Positions 23,325 through 33,060 of a stretch of DNA of 64,000 bases are shown here, piece after piece. Numbering within the stretch: the stretch's first letter is position 1; each line of letters begins with the position of its first letter. Below the pieces are notes generated by a model, which worked only from the letters and a program-made list of their open reading frames with translations, was not told where the DNA came from and made no database searches. Origin of the DNA: Arion vulgaris (Eukaryota > Mollusca > Gastropoda > Stylommatophora > Arionidae); contig CM036767.1 of NCBI GenBank assembly GCA_020796225.1, forward strand, positions 22,326,927 through 22,390,926, given 5' to 3'. The position numbers and the translations under genes are program-made.

Positions 23325-23830
23325 AACTGACGTAATTGCACTCCGGGCAGACCCATAGGTGCTCAGTCTCCCCCCAAAAGATATCGAAGAGTATGCATAC
23401 TGATGGTTTCCGTGGCTCGCTGATTAAACACACTTCTTACTTCGCCCTTCAGGCATCCAGTTCGACTTGTACAATGGGTAACTACAAACTGCCTAAATCG
23501 CTTGATCGATTCAACATGTATTTTAGTGTCTTCATCCAACAGACAGTCGCGAAGAGACCGAAGAACATCCCCTTATTCATCTTCAACTCCCCAACAATCG
23601 ATGCTGTTGATGTAAGCCTGCCCGCTCTCTCATTACCATAAACACCCTTATGACCCGGACAGTATATCCACGTAGCCTCTGGAGCTTAGAAACTTCTATA
23701 GACATACCGAAACCTGCCCTTCTGGATCTTGTGAAGCATTGACTGAGAGTTAGATACAACAACGGCCCCAGTAAATGAAGAGCTGAATAAAAGCACAGAA
23801 AGCGAAATGAATTGAATGTAGACATTCTAA
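23325..23830 (-). mobile_element. LINE fragment, RNase H C-terminal portion
   Basis: Matches 58400-58860 on the same strand in order and sequence, for example tgcactccgg, agacccataggtgctcag, gagtatgcatactgatgg and tcgcgaag. On the minus strand it includes the end of the RNase H domain (SIEVSKLQRL and then R-VMRERAGLHQQHR) and the region after it. The active-site Asp and Glu segments visible at 58860-59010 are missing or truncated here. Confidence 0.75.
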
Positions 23831-23879
23831 ATCAAAGGCATAGAAAAATGATAACTACAATGAAAAACAAATAAATAAT

Positions 23880-24080
23880 GCCCGCCTGCCCAACGTGTTC
23901 ATAGTGCGTTGGACGACGGTGTGACAAGCCCTCTGTGAGTGGGTTCAATTCCACGGGCTGGCAGAAAAACCACAGTTTCTCCAGATTTACGGTGTTCGTG
24001 GCACCGAACCAAAGGGTTACGATGTCCATGGCACCGAGCCGAAGAGCTGAAAGCTCAAGTGCTTCTGGATCGGAAAAAAA
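23880..24080 (+). mobile_element. tRNA-derived SINE, family B, copy 1
   Basis: Shares its full length with 56400-56600 and 57125-57318. The A-box region is tagtgcgttgg and the B box gggttcaattcc. The body is ggtgttcgtggcaccgaacc and ccgaagagctgaaagctcaa, and the tail gcttctggatcgg is followed by a short A run. The A-rich tail suggests retroposition by a LINE. Confidence 0.85.
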
Positions 24081-24169
24081 ATGGAGAAATATAGTTGCAC
24101 AAAATTAATATAATAATGTGATATAGAGAAAACTGTATTAACAATGACTGGCAATAATGACAGGTATAA

Positions 24170-25250
24170 TAAAAAAAATATTGAGAACATGCATTTTTCC
24201 AGTGACTACATATGGTGGTGAATTATGGACCATTACACAAACAACAAGAACGAAAATCCAGTCCTTCGAAAACTAAATGCTACAGAAAGATCCTACGAAT
24301 ACCATGGACAGAAAAAGGAAGAACACTGATGTCTCGAAAGAACTGAATGTTAAAGAGAATTGGTTGATAAACAATATACTATACAGAAAAATTAGATACT
24401 TTGGTCACTTCAAGCCTGGAGAGAACAATATTAGAGGGCAGGGTCCCAGGACGCAGAGATAGACCAAAAAGAAGATGGCTACATTATATCACAGAAACCA
24501 ATGGCGAAGTGGGTGAACTAGCTAGAGACAGAGTGAATTTCAGATGTTCTGCACACGGCGACCATTTGTATTAAAATACCGATCTTTAGGAACCTCCAAG
24601 ACATTCTTCGCGTTGAATGTTGGGTAATAAAAAAGTTCATAACTTGTATCCATTTGAATTTCTAGTGAATCGTGAAACTGGTGTGAAATAAATCAGGTTA
24701 GTATACTTGTATGTCAATTTTTCTAGAAAATATGAAATTTATTATAAACTTTAAAGTATTCCATATTACCAAACAATTTTATAAACATTTCGTAAAGGAA
24801 AGCTACCTATAACGAGACAATTACGAAGGGTCACCGCAATAATTTTGTACACCGCTACTTTTTGCACAGTTACAGCTCCAAAACTTCATATTTTCATACG
24901 ATTAAAATATATTACGTCACTGAATCATACATTTTCAAAATGATGAATGATTCCTCTCTCTTTTGTTCAATTTTAGTGTGTGCACATTATCTTGAAGCTA
25001 CAAACTTTTGATCGCTAGATTGACGACCCCGTTTTGTTTCGATGTCACTTTTACCGACTACTACGTCATGTTCACTCCGACTCTTGTAAACAACAGTGTT
25101 GTTATTTACAGAGCGATAAACGCTAATTCTAAGCATAATTACAAAACTCTGTTATGCTGTATTTCTGCTGGTTAGTTGCTATTTGTATCGAATAGCAAGT
25201 TGAAAGAGAGCAACGTCATATAAATGATACGCACCTTGATGATGAAGACA
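24170..25250 (+). mobile_element. LINE 3' fragment split by a 656-bp insertion
   Basis: 24170-24546 matches 18040-18425 (residues such as TITQTTRTKIQSFEN, NWLINNILYRKIRYFGHF). The matching 3' end, gagagcaacgtcat then gatacgcacct and a GATGAT tail, only resumes at 25206. The 656 bases between, 24547-25202, are absent from the other copy and must be an insertion. Confidence 0.8.
24547..25202. mobile_element. Unclassified AT-rich insertion in a LINE
   Basis: AT-rich, non-coding, with no long frame. It ends with a palindrome, ttgctatt and aatagcaa, around a seven-base loop. No convincing terminal inverted repeat or target duplication can be read at the edges, so the class is open (a non-autonomous DNA element is possible). 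Confidence 0.55.
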
Positions 25251-25319
25251 ATAATGTACAAAAATGTTACAGTTTGACTGAGGTTTTTTTTAATCGATTG
25301 TAAAATAGAAATGGAAGTA

Positions 25320-25610
25320 ATTGGTTAAACTAAATGTTCTATCTCATTGTGTTCTTTGTGTACCCTTGTTGTTCATTGTTCATTTGAGGATCACCTTCAT
25401 CGCACATGGGACATATCCATAATCGTTCCGATCTCTTCCCAAGCATGTATCTCAGTGTGTTTAGGCTACCAACTGCAGTTCTGTGTTGACTGATGTATCT
25501 ACTGGGTTTTCTCTCGTGGTTTTCCTCGTCTTGCACACCTATCGGCAATCGAGATAGAGAATACTCTTTAACTTCTTATTTGAAATCTTCAGAGCGTATA
25601 TTTTCTCTTA
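25320..25610 (-). mobile_element. LINE, region after RNase H (first half of a split element)
   Basis: The minus strand reads RSEDFK, stop, EVKEYSLSRLPIGVQDEE, then SRYISQHRTAVGSLNTLRY and ERLWICPMCDEGDPQ. This is the tail of an RNase H-bearing LINE, with a CxxC near the end. It joins in frame to 28780-28940 when the Penelope-like pair between them and one copy of the 12-bp target duplication are removed. Confidence 0.85.
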
Positions 25611-26693
25611 ACACGTAATCACAAAGTACTGAGTTTTACAAATTACAAAAACAATGACAATATACAGCAACGTTTCGACCAACAAGGCTTTTATCAACAA
25701 ACGAACAACAGGAGTGAAGACTTTAAAAAACCAATTACATATGGACGACTAGATACGAAGACATTCAAACGTTTCTAATGAAAATCTGGGAATAAAAACG
25801 AATAACGAAATAAATATAACACAAATAACACAAATAAAAACTAGAAATAGAAAAGAAGAGAAACAATAAAACATCAAGTAAATATATAGCTTGACTGCAT
25901 GCAACATATGCACATATAGGTCACAAGGCATGGAAAAAGAAAGTACTAAGAAGCATAGGAATGTAATACGTTGAGGCCACGTGGTCGCAAGGTACCATAC
26001 AACGAAATCAACCTATTCTCCAGAGCAAATCGACTGCGATCATCCGTGGAATATGATCGGATGGCTGTGACCTGGACATCGTGCGCTCCTAAATGACCAG
26101 TATCATTGAAATGGGTGCCTAAGGGTCACAGAGCATTGGCGTATGTCGCGCAAGTGTTGGACGAATCGGTCACTGAGTCTCTTGCCTGTCTCGCCCAGAT
26201 AAGCCTTGTTACACCGCTTACAGATAATAGCATAGATTACGGGACTTGCATGTGAAACCATCTTCAATAACAAACGTAGCTAAAGGAAAAGATACAGTAC
26301 GCATCTGTATCACATAAGCACACGTATTGTAACGCCGACGGCCACACTGGGCAGTGCCAAAATGACTCTGGATATTGGACTTTAGGCGACTGTACCAACA
26401 TATCCTTAAGAATTCTGTTCCGTTTGTAAGCCACCAAAGGATAGTTGGGGAAGACTGAACAGGTCTCAGGATCTGACTTAAGGATAGACAGATGACGGAA
26501 TAACACATTTTTCACCAGTGAACTATGGGGGTGAAAGTTAAGATAAGTTTTATTCTGTCAGAGTTAGTAGTCATGCTGGCTGGTAAGGGCCTGCTGGCGA
26601 GTGATTTTCTGAACTCGATGCATGGCAGATACAAGCACCTTCTCCGGGTATAGGCGCCTGCGGAAAAATCACTCGCGAGCTCTATCCAGAAAA

Positions 26694-27448
26694 TCATGTC
26701 CTGCTACAAAGGCGACGAAGGCGCAAGAGCTGCGAGAATGGCAAAGAGTCACGACAAACCGGAGGATGGGAAGAAGCATAAAGGAGAAAACTATATGCAT
26801 CAGTAGGCTTGTAATATACTGATGTAGTGATAGTGGATAGGTATATAGTGATAGTAATGTCAAGAAAGTTGACACAAGAAGATGAAATGTGAGAGATAAA
26901 ACGAATAGCAGCGTTGAAAACATTAATGAAATTTATGAAGCGTGACAAATCAGCTTCAGGCATATCAGTAATGCCAATACAGTCATCAATGTATCTGTGA
27001 TAGACAGACGGAAGTGGGTCATCATATGTACTCCATACTAGATGTTCAAGATAACCCATGAACAGACAAGCATAACTAGGTTCCATTTTAGTACCCATGG
27101 CACCCATGATCTGCTCAAAGAATTGGTCATTGAACTGAAAGGAGTTGAGAGTGAGAAATAGTTCCGCAAGACGAAGGAGAGCAGAAGTTGACACAAGTGA
27201 ATTAGTTCTCCTATTGAGAAAGAACTGAAGATCTTTATGGCCGTCAGGATGAGGTATAGAGGTGTACAATGAGCACACATCAAGGAGGAAGAGACGGTAG
27301 GTCCTCTCGGGTAGCAACTCAAATGGAAGAAAAACAGACAAAGCGTGGTTTGCATCTTTCAAAAATGAAGGGAGTGTGGTGACAATGGGATTAAGGATAC
27401 TGTCAAGGAATTCGGAAATGTGTTCCGTAGGACAAGAGCAAGCAGAAA
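26694..27448 (-). pseudogene. Penelope-like reverse transcriptase, 5'-truncated
   Basis: Encodes the palm of a Penelope-like RT, which copies element RNA at target DNA ends. From the N-side: SCPTEHISEFLDSILNPI, SFLKDANHAL, LLDVCSLYTSIPH (first Asp motif), MGTKMEPSYACLFMGYLE, the catalytic YHRYIDD, then NFLDITI and SVYYKPTDAYSFLLY. The open stretch is 222 codons from the first Met, but the frame enters from upstream without a start. The N-terminal part is missing, and the downstream nuclease on this strand is in broken frames (25990-26515). Confidence 0.88.
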
Positions 27449-27463
27449 CTTGAAATTACTATC

Positions 27464-28375
27464 TTGACATTACTATCACCATATACCTATCCACTTTCAC
27501 TACATCAGTATATTACAAGCCTACTGATGCACATAGTTTTCTCTTTATACTTCTTCCATCCTCCGGCTTGTCGTGATTCTTTGCCTTCTTCAGCTCTTGC
27601 GCTTCATCGCCTTTGTAGCAAAGAAGATGATTTTCTGGATAGAGCTCGCGAGATGTTTGATTTCTTCCGCAGGCGCTATACCCGGAGAAGGTGCTTGTAT
27701 CTGCCATGCATTGAGTTCAGAAAATCACTCGCCAGCAGGCCCTTACCAGTCAGCATAGGACTACTAACTCTGACAAGAGTAAAAGTTATCTTAACTTTCC
27801 ACCCCCATAGATCACTGGTGAAAAATGTGTTATTCCGACATCTGTCTATCCTTAAGTCAGATCCTGAGACCCGTTCAGTCTTTCCCAACTATCCTTTTGT
27901 GGTTTACAGACGGGACAGAAGTCTTCAGGATATGTTGGTACACAGTCGCCTAAAGTCCAATATCCAGAGTCATTTTGGCACTGCCCAGTGTGGCCGTCGG
28001 CGTTGCAAACGTGTGCTTATTATACAGACGCGTACTGTATCTTTTCCTTTAGCCTCTTTTGTTATTAAAGATGGTTTCACATGCGAGTCCCGTAATCTTA
28101 TCTATGCCATTATATGTAAGCGGTGTAACAAGGCTTATCTGGGCGAGACAGGCAAGAAACTCAGTGACCGATTCGCCCAACACTTGCGCGACATAAGCCA
28201 ATGCTCTGTGACCCATGTAGTCACCCATTTAATTGATACTGGTCATTTAGGAGCACACGATGTCCAGGTCATAGCCATCCGATCATGTTCCACGGATGAT
28301 CGCAGTCGATTTGATCTGGAGAATAGGTTGATTTCGTTGTATGGTACCTTGCGACCACGTGGCCTCAACGTATAA
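27464..28375 (+). pseudogene. Penelope-like RT connector plus GIY-YIG endonuclease
   Basis: A 303-codon open stretch covering the RT C-terminus and the full nuclease. Visible in order are FFRRRYTRRRCLYLPCIEF, SLVKNVLFRHLSILKSDPE, the cysteine cluster CGRRRC, then IYAIICKRCNKAYLGETG, SDRF, AQHLRDI and the catalytic-Glu segment LENRLISLYGTLRPRG, ending at a stop at 28375. GIY-YIG nucleases of this family nick target DNA for reverse transcription. The first 60 codons are a frame mixture, and the RT catalytic YIDD part is absent, so this copy alone cannot move. Confidence 0.9.
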
Positions 28376-28779
28376 CATTTCTGTGCTTCTTAGTACTTTC
28401 TTTTCTCATGTTTTGTAACCTATATGTGCATATGTTGCATGCAATCTAGCTATATATTTACTTGATGTTTTATTGTTTCTCTTCTTTTCTATTTCTAGTT
28501 TTTATTTGTGTTTTTGTGTTACATTTATTTCGTTATTCGTTTTTATTCCCAGATTTTCATTAGAAACGTTTGAATGTCTTCGTATCTAGTCGTCCATATG
28601 TAATTGTTTTTTAAATTCGTCACTCCTGTTGTTCGTTTGCTTGATAAAGGCCTTGTTGGTCGAAACGTTGCTGTATATTGTCATTGTTTTGTAATTTGTA
28701 AAACTCAGTACTTTGTGATTACGTGTTTCGCCAATCTAATAGTTTTACTGCAGTCTCATTTATATATATTATATGTGAT

Positions 28780-28940
28780 TATTTTCTCTTAGAGCGTTGA
28801 TGATATCACTTTTGTCCATAGGAGACCCATTTTCAATCGTAGCATTGCCCGTCAGGGCCTCTGCTTTCTCATTGCCCTTCATCCCAGCATAACCCTTGCT
28901 GTGTAAAGATGAAGTATAGGGTGCAGGAGAAGGTCCTCTT
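28780..28940 (-). mobile_element. LINE RNase H end (second half of a split element)
   Basis: The minus strand reads GYAGMKGNEKAEALTGNAT and then DKSDIINALREN. The GNEKAEAL block corresponds to the last conserved segment of LINE RNase H domains (usually NE-AD). It continues in frame into 25320-25610 across the nested insertion. Confidence 0.85.
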
Positions 28941-29216
28941 ATGCACTTTGTAGATTGAGGTGTTTATGCACCCGGCTATTCCGTATGTCCGTTACATCAG
29001 TAGTTCTCAAGCATGTTGAAATCGTGGCACACTTAATGTCCTACAACAATATAGTAGTACTAATGCACCAACAATAAATAAGATGCACAAAGTTAAGAAA
29101 TACACAAATAATTTGAAAATGCTCAGTACACAGAGATCTAAAAATACGAGTAGATACATTTTGTGCCCTTGTCGTCAGCATGTACTAAAGTCTAGAGTAG
29201 ATTCATTAGAATTGTA
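28941..29216. other. Unassigned spacer
   Basis: A 67-codon plus-strand frame begins inside it, but it has no motif. I see no repeat or element structure before the palindromic element at 29217. Confidence 0.4.
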
Positions 29217-29294
29217 CAAGGTGTTCAAGATAAAAGTAGCCCGATGTACAAATCAAAGATTACCAATCGGGCTACTTTTACGTTGAACACCCTG
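29217..29294. mobile_element. Tiny palindromic MITE, Tc1/mariner-like ends
   Basis: Arms 29217-29245 and 29266-29294 are 29-bp inverted repeats with about three mismatches, around a 20-base loop. Both sides are flanked by TA (29215-29216 and 29295-29296), the target duplication of Tc1/mariner elements. The right end reads outward as cagggtgttcaacg, like the CAGGGTGTTC ends common in mariner families. At 78 bp it is almost nothing but ends. Confidence 0.8.
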
Positions 29295-29296
29295 TA

Positions 29297-29635
29297 TAAC
29301 GTCTTTAGCTCAAGAGGAGAGAATAATAATAGACAAGTAAACGCGTCTTAGCAGTGACTGGAGAATGCCTGAACATGTCTTTAACAGCGAAAAGGTTTTT
29401 AAAGTTAATTATTTTGTCAAAAACGTATGTAAAAAGGCAGAATTTCCGCTATTTGCTAAAAACTGGCAACGCGCTGCCGACCCCTGATCTGGGATTTTCT
29501 AGGGTTTACCTATGAATGTCACGGGCACACTGGTGCGCCTGGGCACACCCTTTGAGAACCATTGGCTTATATGGCTGTCCTCTTCTCCTGTTTCCATTTA
29601 CTTTGTGTATCAATACCTGTTGTGTGTGGGGGTAG
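29297..29635. other. Unassigned spacer
   Basis: No gene or repeat visible. Its right part may be the degraded downstream side of the minus-strand LINE RT whose frame becomes readable at about 29640. Confidence 0.35.
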
Positions 29636-29639
29636 GGGT

Positions 29640-31520
29640 ATTTGTTTCACAATATGGTGTTAGACATTCTTCGACCCAGGTCTTGTGTGGTCAGTATCAC
29701 GCCAGTAGACTATATTTCCCAGTATTTCTCTAGTACCTAGTTTTCAGCATATATATTGAGTAGGTAAGGTAACAGAATGCCGCCCTGTCTAACTATATAT
29801 TGAGTAGGTACGGTAACAGAATGCCGCCCTGTCTAACTATATATTGAGTAGGTACGGTAACAGAATGCCGCCCTGTCTAACTATATATTGAGTAGGTACG
29901 GTAACAGAATGCCGCCCTGTCTAACTATATATTGTGTAGGTACGGTAACAGAATGCCGCCCTGTCTAACTATATATTGAGTAGGTACGGTAATAGAATGC
30001 CGCCCTGTCTAACTATATATTGAGTAGGTACGGTAATAGAATGCCGCCCTGTCTAACTATATATTGAGCAGGTAAGGTAATAGAATGCCGCCCTGTCTAA
30101 CTATATATTGAGCAGGTACAGTAACATAATGCCGCCCTGTCTAACTATATATTGAGCAGGTAAGGTAACAGAATGCCACCCTGTCTAACTATATATTGAG
30201 CAGGTACAGTAACATAATGCCGCCCTGTCTAACTATATATTGAGCAGGTAAGGTAACATAATGCCGCCCTGTCTAACTATATATTGAGTAGGTAAGGTAA
30301 CAGAATGCCGCCCTGTCTAACTATATATTGAGTAGGTAAGGTAACAGAATGCCGCCCTGTCTAACTATATATTGAGTAGGTACGGTAACAGAATGCCACC
30401 CTGTCTAACTATATATTAGTAGATATAATGCCGTCTGTCTATATATTTTTAGGTACGGTGTAGAATGCTCGCCGTCTGTTGTAATATTGAGCAGGTAAGT
30501 AATTAGAATACCGCTGTCTAACTATATATTGAGCAGGTACAGTAACATAATGCCGCCCTGTCTAACTATATATTGAGTAGGTAAGGTAACAGAATGCCGC
30601 CCTGTCTAACTATATATTGAGCAGGTACAGTAACATAATGCCGCCCTGTCTAACTATATATTGAGCAGGTAAGGTAACATAATGCCGCCCTGTCTAACTA
30701 TATATTGAGTAGGTAAGGTAACAGAATGCCGCCCTGTCTAACTATATATTGAGCAGGTACAGTAACATAATGCCGCCCTGTCTAACTATATATTGAGTAG
30801 GTAAGGTAACAGAATGCCGCCCTGTCTAACTATATATTGAGTAGGTAAGGTAACAGAATGCCGCCCTGTCTAACTATATATTGAGTAGGTAAGGTAACAG
30901 AATGTCGCCCTGTCTAACTATATATTGAGTAGGTAAGGTAACAGAATGCCGCCCTGTCTAACTATATATTGAGCAGGTACAGTAACATAATGCCGCCCTG
31001 TCTAACTATATATTGAGAGGTAGGTAACAGAATGTCGCCCTGTCTAACTATATATTGAGTAGGTACGGTAACAGAATGCCGCCCTGTCTAACTATATATT
31101 GAGTAGGTACGGTAATAGAATGCCGCCCTGTCTAACTATATATTGAGTAGGTACGGTAATAAAATGCCGCCCTGTCTAACTATATATTGAGTAGGTACGG
31201 TAACAGAATGCCGCCCTGTCTAACTATATATTGAGTAGGTAAGGTAACAGAATGCCGCCCTGTCTAACTATATATTGAGTAGGTAAGGTAACAGAATGCC
31301 GCACTGTCTAACTATATATTGAGGTACGACAAATGCCACCTTGTCTAACTCCTTGGCCTATGTATGCACAAACCAGATGTTGTTCCTCTTCTATTCTCAC
31401 ATGTCTTTATATCGTATGTTTACAATATGCACTACTTGAGGGAAGAACCCTATCTCTGACATTATGTTCACGCAATCGTGTGGTATTTCACTCAATCAAA
31501 GGCCTTTGAATAATTAACAA
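29640..31520 (-). mobile_element. LINE RT fragment split by an array of its own motif
   Basis: On the minus strand 31340-31500 reads PHDCVNIMSEIGFFPQVV, HIVNIRYKDM and a decayed IGQGVRQGG. The other side of the array, 29640-29745, continues NIYAEN and then LEKYWEI and TTQDLGRRMSNTIL. These are the RT palm segments before and after the RQGG-L-P-L-NIY-E motif. The array between them is made of that motif. The catalytic YADD segment is not visible downstream. Confidence 0.82.
29740..31330. repeat. 44-bp tandem array derived from the RT RQGG motif
   Basis: About 36 copies of a 44-bp unit: tatatattgagtaggtacgg, taacagaatgccgcc, ctgtctaac. The minus strand of each unit reads VRQGGILLPYLLNIY, the conserved RT palm motif normally written RQG(C/G)-LSP-LFN-Y. 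Because 44 is not a multiple of 3, the frame is lost between units. Variation is mainly taggtacgg, taggtaagg, caggtaagg and caggtacag, arranged in alternating blocks. A decayed patch lies at 30410-30530. Confidence 0.95.
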
Positions 31521-31570
31521 AGCAAGTAAATAGGTTTATGTTATACTCTCTACAAAACAATACTTTCACT

Positions 31571-31597
31571 CATATATATATATATATATATATATAT
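31571..31597. repeat. AT dinucleotide microsatellite
   Basis: An uninterrupted run of alternating A and T of about 27 bases. Confidence 0.95.
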
Positions 31598-31599
31598 GA

Positions 31600-32200
31600 C
31601 GTGCTTTGGAGAGAACAGTAATGGAGAGCAGTGTACTTGGAAAATGAGGAAGGGATGACAAAGAAAATGGTAGCAACAGAACATTAAAAAAACCTTGAAT
31701 ATTGTATTTGAAGAAGTGGAAGATCTTACTATATACACAAGTTTTCAGTGGGAGCGCATTCTGCAGAGGTCATGTTGCATGATGACATATACATAGAAAC
31801 ATATATTATGTGCAGCTAAAAAATACCTCACAGTTTTAGACACATTTTTGAAAAGAATATCATCAAACACGTTAAAAACAAAATATTCATTACAATTTGC
31901 TAGTTGCTGAAAACTAAATCTCACATAAAACAAAATAAGAACATGCAAGCAAAAATGAATAGGAAACTCAATCTCAACATGTTCTTGCAGAAACAAGTTG
32001 CTAGATTGTGCAGATAAGGAAACAGCATTAAATTGCAGGATTAGTAACTAGAAAACCTTGGTGCACAGCCCAAACCTATTGTTAGAGGATGGAAAGGAAT
32101 ATTAATGGACTGGTAGATAGCCTGATCTAATCCTGGTCTGTCATCATTTATAGACAGTAAGAGAACATTGTTCTTCTTAATGAAATATAGATCTTCCTGT
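31600..32200. other. Unassigned AT-rich spacer
   Basis: Short minus-strand frames of 62-83 codons occur but lack motifs and paralogues in the window. No repeat structure is visible. Confidence 0.4.
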
Positions 32201-32204
32201 AGGT

Positions 32205-32430
32205 GTCTGTAGCTCAAGCGGTAGTGACCTCTATCACAACCCAAGCATACCTGGTTCAAACTCCAAGGCGGCAGTTTGAAAGAAAATTGACGTCAAAGGC
32301 GCATGGCGGCAACATGCGCCAGGATTAGTGAAGGGGCATTAACCAAGACCCTGCCCCCTACCTCCACGTGGTGACCATGGAAACAGACTTCGGTTCCGGT
32401 CTGGCCAGAGTGGGGGTGGGGGGGGGGCAG
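32205..32430 (+). mobile_element. tRNA-derived SINE, family C, copy 1
   Basis: The head has the A-box region tagctcaagcggtagtg near 32211 and B box ggttcaaactcc near 32252. The body ggcgcatggcgg, cgccaggattagtgaa, cctacctccacgtggtgacc and cggttccggtctggcc is shared with 56215-56330. It ends in a G-rich run. Confidence 0.8.
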
Positions 32431-32599
32431 GGATCGGGGAGAACTGCAGGTAGTGGTAGTAGTGCAAGCACGTAAAAGCAGAGCAGGTCCGAAAATCCAT
32501 GAACAACGCGCGCATCTCCTGGCCGATGTCCGATAAAATTTGCCAAAGTTCCCAAAAGTACGAAACAGCAGCGTGCGAGCCTCCGCGAACAAAATGCTA

Positions 32600-33060
32600 A
32601 CTTCCCCGGAGCAAATGACCGAACCAAAGGGATGAGAGATGCATCCTAAGCTGAGAGTGGAGTGAAACTCGGAACCCTGCGCACGCGTCAAGCTGCATGT
32701 CGGAGCAGTCCTGGGGCGAGGTAAATGAAATGGCAGATGTGTGAACATTACAGGCGTATCAGCTTTCCGGCCGAAGGGAAAGGCTGCATGCAAAGAGATG
32801 AGAGGTGCATCCCGAACAGAAAAGAGTGCCTACACGGAGCAAAATTTGGAGCCCTGCGGATGAATCAAGGTCCACGTCGGAGCAGTTCCAAGGCATGGTA
32901 AATGAAACGGCAGATGTGTGAACATGACGGTCGTATCAGCTTTCCGGCCGATGGGAAAGGCTGCATGCGAAGGGATGAGAGGTGCATTCCGAACGGAGAG
33001 GAGCCCCCACACGGAGCGAAACTCGGAGCCATGAGCGCGAGTTGAGCTGCGTGCCAGGGC
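32600..33060. repeat. GC-rich tandem monomers of 166-177 bp
   Basis: Three monomers, each containing gatgagaggtgcatcc, gcggag, aaatgaaa-ggcagatgtgtg and cagctttccggccga-gggaaaggctgcatgc. The gatgagag landmark lies at 32631, 32797 and 32974, giving periods of 166 and 177. GC content is far above the surroundings. The block sits between a SINE and the 5' side of the I-like LINE and ends in a TATA-like tatataagg at about 33130, so it may be that LINE's 5' promoter monomers. Confidence 0.75.

Larger units (their letters stand above)
25611..28779. mobile_element. Head-to-head inverted pair of Penelope-like elements
   Basis: The left arm (25611-26863) is a minus-strand copy and the right arm (27463-28779) a plus-strand copy of the same element: RT connector, GIY-YIG nuclease and 3' UTR. 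Between them, 26864-27462 holds additional RT sequence belonging to the left copy. The pair is flanked by the 12-bp repeat tattttctctta at 25599-25610 and 28780-28791. Removing it restores the reading frame of the host LINE. The pair therefore arrived as one unit or was completed during integration. Confidence 0.9.
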
